Source of the DNA: JBJXGF01 sp046153015
GTDB lineage: Bacteria > Actinomycetota > Acidimicrobiia > Acidimicrobiales > CAIXPF01
Assembly (NCBI GenBank): GCA_046153015.1
Contig: JBJXGF010000313.1
Coordinates: 1 to 34,455 of the forward strand
Length of the DNA stretch: 34,455 bases
Reading direction: 5' to 3'
Below, piece by piece: positions 1 to 8,186 of the stretch (positions are counted from its first letter, which is position 1; every line of letters begins with the position of its first letter). A program made the position numbers and the translations under genes. Below the pieces are notes generated by a model. The model worked only from the letters and a program-made list of their open reading frames with translations. It made no database searches and was not told where the DNA came from.

Positions 1-1
1 G

Positions 2-1906
2 CCCGGTCCGCCGGGCACGCCGACGGCGCCGCCGGTGCCGCCGAGCGTGCCCCCGGGCACGCCGCCTGCCCCCCCGACGCCGCCGGGCAAGACCCCCATC
101 GGGGTGCCCCCGCCGCCGGTCGATCCCCTGCCGCCCTCGACGCCCCCCGGTTCGGGCCAGCCCCCGGGGGGCGGCGTGGGTCCGACGACCACGGTCCCGG
201 CCCCCGGCTCGACCACCACGACGGCGGCGCCGACCACTACGACTGCGGCGCCCACGACCACGACGGCCGCGCCGACCACCACGACCGCCGCGCCGACCAC
301 CACCACCTCGGCGAGGCCAACGACGACCACCTCGGCGGCGCCGACGACCACGACCGCGGCGCCGACCACCACCACTGCGGCGCCGACGACCACGACCGCG
401 GCGCCGACGACCACCACTGCGGCGCCGACCACCACGACCGCGGCGCCGACCACGACCACCACGACGCCGCCCCCGCCGCCGCCCACCGGCGCGCTCGACG
501 CCGCCACCGCGCTGCTCGCGCACCGGGCCAGCTTCGGGGTGTCGCCTCAGCTGCGGGCCGAGCTCCTCCAGCGGGGCGGCGCCGCCTGGCTGGCCGACCA
601 GCTCAACCCGGCCGGCCTCGACGACTCGGCGGTCGACGCCGCGCTCGCCGGCTTCGCCACGCTCGGCCGGACGAACTCGCAGAACGCGGACATCGAGAAC
701 CTCAACGAGCTGCGCCACGCCGCCGTGCTGCGGGCGCTGCTCAGCCGGCGTCAGCTCCTCGAGATCATGGTCGACTTCTGGAACAACCACTTCAACGTGG
801 CCCTCGATGACGACGGCCGCTGGCGGCACCTCAAGATCCGAGACGAGGCCGAGGTGGGCCGGGCGAACGCGCTCGGCAGCTTCACCGAGCTGTTGAAGGC
901 CAGCGCCCGCAGCCCAGCCATGCTCGTGTACCTCGACAACTACAAGTCGAACGCGAGCAGCCCGCAGGGTCTCAACGAGAACTACGGACGGGAGCTGCTC
1001 GAGCTGCACACGCTCGGCATCGTGGACGATCAGCAGGTGTACACCGAGGCCGACGTGATCGCTGCGTCGCAGGTGATGTCGGGCTGGTCGGTCGACACCA
1101 CCGACCGGCGCGACCTGTTCCAGTTCAAGCCGCAGCTCCACTTCACCGGCCCGATCTCGCTGCTCAGCGGCGCCTGGTCGACCCCCGGGCGCACCGGGGC
1201 GGCGGCGATGGCGGACGGCGATTCGCTGCTCGAGTTCCTCGCCCGCCACCCCTCCACCGCCCGCCACCTCGCCTACAAGCTGGTGAAGCGCTTCGTGTCC
1301 GACGAGCCGCCGGCCGGTCTGGTGGCGTCCGCCGCTCAGGTGTACCTCCAGAACGGCACCGCCATCGCGCCCGTGCTGCGCCACATCCTCACCAGCCCCG
1401 AGTTCGCCGCGTCCGCCGGCGCCAAGGTGCGCCGTCCCTTCGAGCTGCTCATGGCCATGCTGCGCGGCCTCGGCGCCACGCTGGAGGTCGACCCTAACGG
1501 ACCCGGCGCCGAGTCGGTCCGCCAACAGCTCAACACGATGGGCCAGGCCCTGTACTCGTGGCCGAGCCCCGACGGGTACCCGGACCACGCCGGCCACTGG
1601 CTCAGCTCCTTCGGCATGCAACAGCGCTGGGCCGCCGGCGGACGCCTCGCCGGCAACACCCTCAACGGCATTAGCTACGACCCGGCGCAGATCCTTCCTG
1701 GGACGGCGCCGGCCACGGCCGCCGACGTGGTCGACCGCGTGGTGCTCTCGCTGCTCGACGCGGCGCCGTCCGCCCCGGAACGCCAAGCCTTGCTCGGCGC
1801 GTTCGGCCGCGCCGCCGCCGACCCCGCGGCCAACCTCATGACCGTCGCCGCCCTCCGCCCGCTCGTGGGCGTGGTGTTGGCGATGCCCGCATCCCAGCTG
1901 CGCTGA
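2..1906 (+). CDS. DUF1800 family exported protein with Pro/Thr-rich stalk (5' end outside window)
   Basis: The frame is open to the left edge and already Pro/Gly-rich there, so the GTG at 35 is probably internal and the true start and export signal lie outside. What is visible: a Pro-rich segment (to about nt 208), then 11 units of the type TTTTAAP and a run of Thr (nt 209-466), a short polyproline, then a DUF1800 domain to the end. Family-like motifs are LLAHRASFG near nt 512, NNHFNV near nt 782, NENYGRELLELHTLG near nt 977, AYKLVKRF near nt 1270 and RRPFELLMAML near nt 1430. DUF1800 proteins are uncharacterised and usually sit beside a DUF1501 gene, as here (24 bases downstream). The Thr/Pro stretch looks like an extended, perhaps glycosylated wall-spanning stalk (inference). 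Confidence 0.9.
   Translation, partial: PGPPGTPTAPPVPPSVPPGTPPAPPTPPGKTPIGVPPPPVDPLPPSTPPGSGQPPGGGVGPTTTVPAPGSTTTTAAPTTTTAAPTTTTAAPTTTTAAPTTTTSARPTTTTSAAPTTTTAAPTTTTAAPTTTTAAPTTTTAAPTTTTAAPTTTTTTPPPPPPTGALDAATALLAHRASFGVSPQLRAELLQRGGAAWLADQLNPAGLDDSAVDAALAGFATLGRTNSQNADIENLNELRHAAVLRALLSRRQLLEIMVDFWNNHFNVALDDDGRWRHLKIRDEAEVGRANALGSFTELLKASARSPAMLVYLDNYKSNASSPQGLNENYGRELLELHTLGIVDDQQVYTEADVIAASQVMSGWSVDTTDRRDLFQFKPQLHFTGPISLLSGAWSTPGRTGAAAMADGDSLLEFLARHPSTARHLAYKLVKRFVSDEPPAGLVASAAQVYLQNGTAIAPVLRHILTSPEFAASAGAKVRRPFELLMAMLRGLGATLEVDPNGPGAESVRQQLNTMGQALYSWPSPDGYPDHAGHWLSSFGMQQRWAAGGRLAGNTLNGISYDPAQILPGTAPATAADVVDRVVLSLLDAAPSAPERQALLGAFGRAAADPAANLMTVAALRPLVGVVLAMPASQLR
209..466 (+). repeat. In-frame tandem repeat coding TTTTAAP units
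   Basis: About eleven imperfect 21-24 base units encode four Thr followed by AAP, SARP or SAAP. Synonymous changes (acc/acg) differ between units, so the protein repeat is kept while the DNA has drifted. Units five and six are one residue longer. It forms the stalk of the DUF1800 protein. It is not a CRISPR array: there are no unique spacers. Confidence 0.9.
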
Positions 1907-1930
1907 GCGTTCGACGAAAGGACTTCACCC

Positions 1931-3199
1931 ATGACCACCTCGTTCTTCGACGCGCTCGTGAGCCGGCGGCGATTCGTCGGCTGGACCGCGGTCGCCGCGT
2001 CCGCCGGCGCGGTGTCGGCAAAGCTGGCCTTCGCCACGCCCGAGGACGCCGCCCAGGGAGACCTGCTGGTTGCCGTCTTCCTGCGCGGCGGCGCCGACGG
2101 CCTCTCGTTCGTCCCCCCCTACGGGGACGACGCCTACTACCAGCTCCGGCCCACCATCGCCATCCCCCGTCCTGGGCAGGCCGGCGGCGCGCTCGACCTC
2201 AACGGGTTCTTCGGTCTGCACCCGGCCATGCGTTCGCTCTACGAGGGGCCCTGGACAGCGGGTCGGCTGGCCATCGTCAACGCGGCCGGCTGGCCGTCCG
2301 CCGTGACCGACACCCGGAGCCACTTCGAGGCGCAGGACTTCTGGGAGCGCGGCTCGGTGGAGGCGGCCGTTCGCAGCGGCTGGATCGCCCGGCACCTGTC
2401 GAGCTCGGCGTCTGCGGGCGCGGCGCCCGGCGTGGGCTTCGGCTCGAGCCTGCAGACGAGCCTGCGCGGCTTCTCGGGATCGTTGTCGGTCAGCCGGCTC
2501 GACCAGTTCGGCGTGCGCGGCTTCGGCGGCGGCGACACCGCCCGCGTCCGGACGGCGCTGTCGCAGCTCTACGGCGCGGCCCCGGGCCAGCTGGGAGCGG
2601 CCGGCACTGGCCTCCTAGCGGCGGCCGAGCAGGTGACCGCCGCGGCGCAGATCCCGCCCAGCAACGGCGTGACCTATCCGGACAGCGACCTGGCCCAGGG
2701 GCTCCGGCAGGTGGCGCAGTTGGCCCGGGGCCGGGTCGGTCTGCGGGCCGCCGCGCTCGACGTGGGCGGCTGGGACATGCACGACGACATGGGCACCTCC
2801 ACGAACGGACAGATGGCCGGACGCGCCGGCGCGGTCGCCGACGCGCTGACCGCCTTCTCCAACGACCTCGGCGCGCAGCTGAGCGAGGTGACCGTGGTGG
2901 TGATGAGCGAGTTCGGCCGCACCAGTAGGGAGAACGGCAACGGCGGCACCGACCACGGCCGGGGCAGCGTGATGTTCGTGATGGGCGGCGCCGTCACCGG
3001 CGGCCTGTACGGCCAGTGGCCGACCCTGACCCAGGACAACGACCCCGACCGGGACCTCTCGGTCACCACCGACCAGCGGGCCGTGCTGTCCGAGATCGTG
3101 ACCGGACGGCTCGGCAACTCCAACCTGGGCGCCGTCTTCCCGAGCTTCACGCCGGCGGCGCCCCTCGGCCTGGCCGCCGCTATGGCCCAGGCCAACTGA
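1931..3199 (+). CDS. DUF1501 family protein, Tat-exported
   Basis: 422 residues. ATG at 1931 follows a good ribosome binding site (GAAAGGA about 9 bases upstream). Residues 11-17 (SRRRFVG) followed by an Ala-rich hydrophobic stretch form a twin-arginine signal, so the protein is probably folded before export. DUF1501 hallmarks: DLLVAVFLRGGADGLS near residues 44-59, SHFEAQDFWERG, GGWDMHDDMG, and the C-terminal block SEFGRTSRENGNGGTDHG. DUF1501 belongs to the alkaline phosphatase/sulfatase-like fold group; no substrate is established. It shares an operon with the DUF1800 gene (24-base gap) and the lipoprotein gene 29 bases downstream. Confident family call, unknown function. Confidence 0.93.
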   Translation: MTTSFFDALVSRRRFVGWTAVAASAGAVSAKLAFATPEDAAQGDLLVAVFLRGGADGLSFVPPYGDDAYYQLRPTIAIPRPGQAGGALDLNGFFGLHPAMRSLYEGPWTAGRLAIVNAAGWPSAVTDTRSHFEAQDFWERGSVEAAVRSGWIARHLSSSASAGAAPGVGFGSSLQTSLRGFSGSLSVSRLDQFGVRGFGGGDTARVRTALSQLYGAAPGQLGAAGTGLLAAAEQVTAAAQIPPSNGVTYPDSDLAQGLRQVAQLARGRVGLRAAALDVGGWDMHDDMGTSTNGQMAGRAGAVADALTAFSNDLGAQLSEVTVVVMSEFGRTSRENGNGGTDHGRGSVMFVMGGAVTGGLYGQWPTLTQDNDPDRDLSVTTDQRAVLSEIVTGRLGNSNLGAVFPSFTPAAPLGLAAAMAQAN

Positions 3200-3228
3200 A
3201 ACCCGTCCGCCAGCACTGGAGATCCCTG

Positions 3229-3879
3229 ATGCTTTCCCACCGTTCTGTACGCCGCACCGGCGCGGCGATCGCGCTCGCCGGACTCGTCGGCGGCTGTTCG
3301 TGGTTCGGCCGCGACCGTCCCGTGAGCCCGCCCAAGCCGCCGCCGGCCGCCACCACCACCACGGCGTTGTCCGGTTCGAGCACGACCACGGCGGCGGCGG
3401 TGACGACCACCACGGCGGCGGCGGTGACGAGCACCACGGCGGCGGCGGTGACCACCACCACGGCGCCGTCCACGACCACCACCGCGCCGTCTACGACCAC
3501 CACGGCGCCGTCCACCACCACGACCGCGCCGTCCACCACCACCGCCCCGAGCGGCCCGAGGGTGTTCTTCACCGCGCCGGCGCCCGGCTCGACGGTGACG
3601 AGCCCGGTCACGCTCACCTTCGACGCGGCCGACTTCGTGGTGGAGCCGGCCGGCCTGGCCCGGGAGGGCGCCGGGCACCTGCACGTGATGATCGACGTGC
3701 CCTGCGTGGCCCCGGGCGCGGTGATCCCGATGAACGACAGCCACGTCCACCTCGGCAACGCGCAGAAGGTCCTCGTGTTGGCCTTGCCTGCCGGCGCCCA
3801 TACCGTCTGCCTCCAAGCGGGCGACGGCATCCACCGGGCGCTGGCGCTGACCGAGCAGCTCACGTTCACCGTGAGCTGA
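3229..3879 (+). CDS. Lipoprotein with Thr-rich stalk and DUF4399 domain
   Basis: 216 residues from ATG 3229, chosen because it follows an SD-like CTGGAG and gives an intact lipoprotein signal: basic N-terminus, hydrophobic core and lipobox LVGGC with Cys23. Residues 42-107 are Thr-rich repeats (TTTTAAAV, then TTTTAPS). Residues 112-216 match DUF4399: GHLHVMID (His150, His152), IPMNDSHVHLGNAQK (His172, His174) and ALPAGAHTVCLQAGD (His191). The clustered His could bind a metal or heme, but that is inference. It is the third gene of the exported DUF1800-DUF1501 unit and shares the same kind of Thr stalk with the first, which suggests all three act at the cell surface. Confidence 0.88.
   Translation: MLSHRSVRRTGAAIALAGLVGGCSWFGRDRPVSPPKPPPAATTTTALSGSSTTTAAAVTTTTAAAVTSTTAAAVTTTTAPSTTTTAPSTTTTAPSTTTTAPSTTTAPSGPRVFFTAPAPGSTVTSPVTLTFDAADFVVEPAGLAREGAGHLHVMIDVPCVAPGAVIPMNDSHVHLGNAQKVLVLALPAGAHTVCLQAGDGIHRALALTEQLTFTVS
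3352..3549 (+). repeat. In-frame Thr-rich tandem repeat in the lipoprotein
   Basis: 24-base units (TTTTAAAV) are followed by 21-base units (TTTTAPS), ending just before the DUF4399 domain. Two repeat types abut, pointing to separate expansions. The composition mirrors the stalk at 209-466, but the unit sequence differs. Confidence 0.88.
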
Positions 3880-3934
3880 CCGCCGGGCCGCACCGCCGGG
3901 GCGACCCCGCCCGCCCCGGCGGTACGCTCGGCCC

Positions 3935-5353
3935 ATGACCATCCTCGATCGGGCCCCGGCGCTGGACCGCAGCGCGTACGGGTCGGCCGCCGACGTGCTC
4001 GACGAGCTGCGGGCGCTGCTCGGCGAGCGGGTTTCCACGGCGCCGTCGGTGCGGGAGCAGCACGGGGTCGACGAGAGCTGGCATCCGGCCTGCCCGCCCG
4101 ACGCGGTGGCGTTCGTGCGCAGCACCGAGGAGGCGGCGGCGGTGGTGGCGGCCTGCGCCCGCCGGCGGGTGCCGGTGATCCCCTTCGGCGCCGGCACCTC
4201 GCTCGAGGGCCACGTGGCCGCGCTGGTCGGCGGCGTCTCGCTCGACCTCTCGGGCCTCGATCGTGTGGTGGAGGTGAACGTCGACGACCTCGACTGTCTG
4301 GTCGAGGCCGGGGTGCACCGGGTGGCCCTCAACGACCGGCTGCGCCGGGACGGGCTGTTCTTCCCGATCGACCCGGGGGCCGACGCCAGCCTCGGGGGCA
4401 TGGCCAGCACCCGGGCGTCGGGCACCAACGCCGTCCGCTACGGCACGATGGCGGACAACGTGCTCGGCCTCACCGTGGTGCGCGCCGACGGCTCGGTCAT
4501 CCGCACCGGCGGCCGAGCCCGCAAGTCCTCCGCCGGCTACGACCTCACCCGTCTCTTCGTCGGCGCCGAGGGCACGCTCGGCGTGATCACCGAGCTCCGC
4601 CTCCGTCTGTACGGCCTGCCCGAGGCCATGGCCGCTGCGGTGTGCGGCTTCGCCGATCTGGCCGGCGCGGTGCGGACCACCATCGAGACGATCCAGCTCG
4701 GTGTCCCCGTCGCCCGCATCGAGCTGCTGAACGACGTGCAGATGGCCGCCGTGGCCCGGTACGCCGGGCTCGACCTGGCCCCGGTCAACACGCTGTTCCT
4801 CGAGTTCCACGGCAGCGCCGCCGCGGTGGCCGAGCAGGCCGAGACCGTCCAGCAGCTGGCCTCGGGCAACGGCGGCGAGGGCTTCGCCTGGGCTACCGAC
4901 CAGGGCGAACGTGAGCGGTTGTGGGCGGCCCGGCACAATGCGTACTACGCCGCGCTGGCGCAGCGCCCGGGCGCCAAAGGCATGCCCACCGACGTGTGCG
5001 TGCCGATCTCCCGGCTCACCGAGTGCATCCTCGCCACACAGGCCGATCTCGCCGCGGTCGGCGTCGAGGCGCCGATCCTCGGCCACGTCGGCGACGGCAA
5101 CTTCCACGTGATCTACCTGTTCGACCCCGGCGACGAGGCCGAGGTGGCCCGCGCCCATGCCCTCAACCGCCGCCTGGTGTCCCGGGCGCTCGCCCTCGGC
5201 GGGACCTGCACCGGCGAGCACGGGATCGGCTACGGGAAGCTGGAGTTCATGGCAGAGGAGCACGGCGACGCGCTCGACACGATGCGAGCCGTGAAGGCCG
5301 CCCTCGACCCGCACGGCATCCTCAACCCCGGCAAGGTGGTGCCGGCGCGCTGA
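3935..5353 (+). CDS. FAD-linked oxidase, D-lactate/glycolate dehydrogenase type (GlcD/DLD family)
   Basis: 472 residues, ATG at 3935 without a clear Shine-Dalgarno. N-terminal FAD-binding PCMH domain: FGAGTSLEGH (residues 84-93), IDPGADASLGGMASTRASG, and GYDLTRLFVGAEGTLGVITE. C-terminal FAD-oxidase domain: GHVGDGNFHV (383-392) and GTCTGEHGIGYGKLEFM near the end. Full length for the family, which oxidises 2-hydroxy acids (D-lactate, glycolate, D-2-hydroxyglutarate) and passes electrons to quinone or an electron carrier. The partner subunits GlcE and GlcF are not nearby, so a single-subunit DLD-like enzyme is more likely. The substrate cannot be read from the sequence. It converges on the CoA-transferase-like gene with only 3 bases between stop codons. 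Confidence 0.9.
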   Translation: MTILDRAPALDRSAYGSAADVLDELRALLGERVSTAPSVREQHGVDESWHPACPPDAVAFVRSTEEAAAVVAACARRRVPVIPFGAGTSLEGHVAALVGGVSLDLSGLDRVVEVNVDDLDCLVEAGVHRVALNDRLRRDGLFFPIDPGADASLGGMASTRASGTNAVRYGTMADNVLGLTVVRADGSVIRTGGRARKSSAGYDLTRLFVGAEGTLGVITELRLRLYGLPEAMAAAVCGFADLAGAVRTTIETIQLGVPVARIELLNDVQMAAVARYAGLDLAPVNTLFLEFHGSAAAVAEQAETVQQLASGNGGEGFAWATDQGERERLWAARHNAYYAALAQRPGAKGMPTDVCVPISRLTECILATQADLAAVGVEAPILGHVGDGNFHVIYLFDPGDEAEVARAHALNRRLVSRALALGGTCTGEHGIGYGKLEFMAEEHGDALDTMRAVKAALDPHGILNPGKVVPAR

Positions 5354-5356
5354 CCG

Positions 5357-6658
5357 CTACGCGCTGAGCTGCGCCCGGAAGTCGGGGTGGGCGATGGCGG
5401 CCAGCGCCCCCGCTCGCTGCTCGATCGGCAGCCCGGCGAGGCGGGCCACGCCGTACTCGGTGACGACCCGGTCGACCAGGTAACGGGGCAGCGTGGTGAC
5501 CGCACCCTCGCCCAGGCGGCGCACGATGCGGGACAGCTTGCCGCCCGCCGCGGTGGCCGGGAAGGCGATGATCGAGCGGCCGCCCGGGGCGAAGCTGGCG
5601 CCCACCGCGAAGTCGGGCTGGCCGCCCGGGCCTGACACCAGCGTCTCGCCGGCCATCTCGGCGTTGACCGAGCCGTCGAGGGCGATCTCCAGCGCGGAGT
5701 TGATGGCGCAGAAGTCGCGCACCTGGGCCAGGATCGGCACGCCGTGGCTGTACTGGGAGCCGACGGTCAAGATGTCGGGGTTGCGGTGGGCCCAGTCGAA
5801 GCTGCGCCGGGTGCCGAGCACCCCGCCGACCACCATCTTTCCGGGGTCGATGCTCTTGCGGGCCCCGGTGAGGGCGCCGGACTCCACGAGGCGGATCACG
5901 GTGTCGCCGACCATGCCGCCGTGCATGCCGAGGTCGCGGCGGTCGCCGAGCTGGGCCAGGATGCTCTCGGGGATGGCGCCGATGCCGAACTGCAGCACCG
6001 CGCCGTCGGGCACCTCGGCCGCGGCGTGGGCGCCGATCGTGCGGGCGGTGTCGTCGGGCTCGGGCACGACCAGCTCCACCACCGGGTGCTCCACGTCGAC
6101 GAGCAGGTCGAACAGGCTCCGCTCGCACTCCGCCGCGCCGAAGGTGTACGGCATGTTCGGGTTGATCTCGGCGATGACGAACGGCGCCGTGCGGACGACG
6201 TCGGCGTTGGCGCCGGCGGCCACGCCCAGGCTGAACCGGCCCTCCGGGCCGGGGGGGCTCACCTGCACCAGCGCCACGTCGATCGCGTGCGGGCCGTGCG
6301 GGCCGATCAGCCGCGCGAACTGGCTGTAGCTCGCCGGCACCCGGGCCAGCACCCCGGCCTTGCCCATCGCCGCCGCCGCCCGGTTGGGCTGGAGGCTGGT
6401 CAGGTGGAACGGGGCGCCGGCAAACTCGAACACGGGCAGCGGGTCGATCAAGTAGTCGGTGACCAGCTCGATGTGGGTCCAGCGGTCGTGGTGCTCGGCC
6501 AGCGCGGCCACCAGCGCGACCGGCACCGAGCAGATCGGCGACACGTACACCCGGCAGTTGTCGGGGATCGCCGCCATGGCCTCGGCCATCGAGACGAGCC
6601 GGCCCTCCTTGGGCGGGCCCGGGGCGGGCAGCAGGTCTCGGTAGTCCGGAGCAGCCAT
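5357..6658 (-). CDS. Acetyl-CoA hydrolase/transferase family protein (4-hydroxybutyrate CoA-transferase-like), catalytic Glu replaced
   Basis: 433 residues from ATG 6658. Both halves of the family are present: an N-terminal half with PICSVPVALVAALAEH, and a C-terminal half with QFGIGAIPESIL (223-234), VNAEMAGETLVSGPGGQPDF and VVTEYGVARLAGLPIEQRA. In characterised relatives the catalytic Glu that forms the acyl-CoA adduct lies in a GIHSEM or MYTEV motif just after the GIGAIP block. Here that stretch reads LGMHGGMVGD, with Gly248 at the Glu position; I checked this on the nucleotides near 5920. It therefore may not be a classical CoA-transferase; a thioesterase or binding role is possible. Convergent with the FAD oxidase, divergent from the nitroreductase. 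Confidence 0.88.
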   Translation of the reverse strand: MAAPDYRDLLPAPGPPKEGRLVSMAEAMAAIPDNCRVYVSPICSVPVALVAALAEHHDRWTHIELVTDYLIDPLPVFEFAGAPFHLTSLQPNRAAAAMGKAGVLARVPASYSQFARLIGPHGPHAIDVALVQVSPPGPEGRFSLGVAAGANADVVRTAPFVIAEINPNMPYTFGAAECERSLFDLLVDVEHPVVELVVPEPDDTARTIGAHAAAEVPDGAVLQFGIGAIPESILAQLGDRRDLGMHGGMVGDTVIRLVESGALTGARKSIDPGKMVVGGVLGTRRSFDWAHRNPDILTVGSQYSHGVPILAQVRDFCAINSALEIALDGSVNAEMAGETLVSGPGGQPDFAVGASFAPGGRSIIAFPATAAGGKLSRIVRRLGEGAVTTLPRYLVDRVVTEYGVARLAGLPIEQRAGALAAIAHPDFRAQLSA

Positions 6659-6740
6659 GGCCGCGCAGTGTACGCGGCGTCGAGTGGGCCGGTCCCTGCC
6701 GGCCGGCGCCTCGCCGCCCGCCGGGTGCTAGGAACTGCGC

Positions 6741-7394
6741 ATGCAGTCCGACACGTCCGGTTTCGACCTCGCCCAGGTCGACAAGCTCCTCACCACCACG
6801 CGCGCGGTGCGCAAGCGGCTCGACTTCGACCGGCCGGTGCCCGACGAGGTGCTGCTCGAATGCCTGCGGCTGGCCATCCAGGCCCCGACCGGGTCGAACA
6901 CGCAGAACTGGCGCTGGCTGATCGTGCGCGACCAGGCGAAGAAGGAGGAGCTCACGCGCCTCTACAACGAGGCGGGCGGGGACTACCTCCGGGGCCGCGC
7001 CCGCACCGAGGAGGCCGGGACCCAGATGGGTCGGGTGTTCGACTCGGCGGCCTACCTCGCCGACAACATGGCCAAGGCCCCGGTGTTCGTGATCCCCTGC
7101 GTGCTCGGCCGCCCGGGGGAGAAGGGCTGGGACGCGGCCGGCCTGTACGGCTCGATCGTGCCCGCCATCTGGAGCTTCCAGCTGGCCCTGCGCAGCCGCG
7201 GCCTCGGCACGTGCTACACCACGCTGCACCTGCAACGCGAGCGGGAGGCGGCGGCGCTGCTCGGCATCCCCGACAACGTGCTGCAGGCGGCGCTGCTGCC
7301 GGTGGCCTACACGGCGGGCACTGAGTTCCAACCCGCCCGGCGTCGCCCGGTCGAGGAGATCACCTACCTCGACGCCTGGAAGCAGCCGCTCTAG
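6741..7394 (+). CDS. Nitroreductase family oxidoreductase
   Basis: 217 residues, ATG 6741. Nitroreductase fold, FMN-dependent: TTRAVRKRLDFDRPVPDEVL (residues 14-33, the conserved Arg motif that contacts the FMN phosphate), then QAPTGSNTQNWRW, and LRSRGLGTCYTTLH in the C-terminal part. Family members reduce nitro groups, quinones or enoates with NAD(P)H. The closest pattern is the NADH:FMN-type nitroreductases common in actinomycete degradation clusters. The specific substrate is unknown. 82 bases divergent from the CoA-transferase-like gene, so a shared promoter region is likely. Confidence 0.9.
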   Translation: MQSDTSGFDLAQVDKLLTTTRAVRKRLDFDRPVPDEVLLECLRLAIQAPTGSNTQNWRWLIVRDQAKKEELTRLYNEAGGDYLRGRARTEEAGTQMGRVFDSAAYLADNMAKAPVFVIPCVLGRPGEKGWDAAGLYGSIVPAIWSFQLALRSRGLGTCYTTLHLQREREAAALLGIPDNVLQAALLPVAYTAGTEFQPARRRPVEEITYLDAWKQPL

Positions 7395-7404
7395 CCGGTC
7401 GGCG

Positions 7405-7602
7405 TCAGCCGCGCTGGGCGGCGGCCGTGGGCCACGCCGGCCGGAGCGGGTCGCGGTCGCGGCGGACCTCGACCACGCCGCGCCAACCGCACCAGCACCG
7501 CACCGCCACGGCATGCCCCTCGGCGGTGGCCGTGATCGATTCGAGGTGGTTCGGCCAGAGCAGCACCGGGCGCTGCTCGGACGGACACTGGATCAGCAAC
7601 AT
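7405..7602 (-). CDS. Small Cys-containing protein of unknown function
   Basis: 65 residues from ATG 7602. This start is preferred over GTG 7611 because a strong Shine-Dalgarno (GGGGAGG) lies 8 bases upstream of the ATG but directly abuts the GTG. It begins MLLIQCPSEQRPVLLWPNHL and has CWCGW in the middle (Cys6, Cys36, Cys38), a layout like a degenerate zinc ribbon missing one ligand. It lies 15 bases downstream of the DinB gene on the same strand, with the Shine-Dalgarno next to that gene's stop, so the two are probably co-transcribed. I do not recognise a named family. Confidence 0.7.
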   Translation of the reverse strand: MLLIQCPSEQRPVLLWPNHLESITATAEGHAVAVRCWCGWRGVVEVRRDRDPLRPAWPTAAAQRG

Positions 7603-7617
7603 CGGACTCACCTCCCC

Positions 7618-8091
7618 TCAGCGAACGCCGCCGGCGCGGCGCAGCTGCTCGGCGTGCTCCTCGGCGTGGGCGGCGTAGATCTCGAGCCACGTGTCTACCG
7701 AGTACGGCCCGGACTCCGAATGGGTTCCGGCGCGCTCCCACTCCGCCGGTTCGAGCAGCTCGAGCAGCTCGGCGGAGGCCTCGCGCACGGCGCGGATGAC
7801 GGCCAGCGAGCGGTCGATCGGCCGGTCGTAGCGCAGCCGCTCGGCGTAGCGAACCTCGTCGTAGCCGACGATCAGCGGATCGTCCTCGGCCAGCAGCTGG
7901 CGGAGGCGGGTCGCCGAGCGGGTCTCGGCGTCGGCCAGGTGGTGGACCACCTCTCGGGCCGTCCACTCGCCCGGCCCCGGCCGCCGGTCGAGCTGGCCCT
8001 CGGCGAGCTCGGCCGCCGCCTTCTCCACCAGGTCGGCGCCGCGGCGGTACCGGTCGAGCAGCGCCTGACGTCGTGCGGGGTCCCGTTCCAT
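7618..8091 (-). CDS. DinB/YfiT-like four-helix metalloprotein
   Basis: 157 residues from ATG 8091 (a GGAGG sits about 15 bases upstream, a long spacing; the frame extends to a TTG at 8124 that has no site). DinB_2 pattern: GEWTAREVVHHLADAE with His50/His51, and a C-terminal HAEEHAEQLRR with His142 and His146, the three-His metal site of the family. Relatives include thiol-S-transferases that use bacillithiol or mycothiol, and many proteins of unknown activity. In an organism with a MshB/Mca-like gene nearby a mycothiol-linked role is plausible but unproven. Divergent from the GlxA-type regulator (95 bases). Confidence 0.85.
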   Translation of the reverse strand: MERDPARRQALLDRYRRGADLVEKAAAELAEGQLDRRPGPGEWTAREVVHHLADAETRSATRLRQLLAEDDPLIVGYDEVRYAERLRYDRPIDRSLAVIRAVREASAELLELLEPAEWERAGTHSESGPYSVDTWLEIYAAHAEEHAEQLRRAGGVR

Positions 8092-8186
8092 ACGTGAGAT
8101 CGTGCACCTCCAGGCCCCGCCCAACGAGCGGCTGGAACGCCAATCAGCGCGAGAATCCTGCCAACAGGCGCCGCTACGATCCGCGC

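Noticed and set aside
209..466. Possible CRISPR-like tandem repeats
   Set aside because: The units are contiguous, in frame and encode Thr/Ala/Pro; there are no unique spacers.
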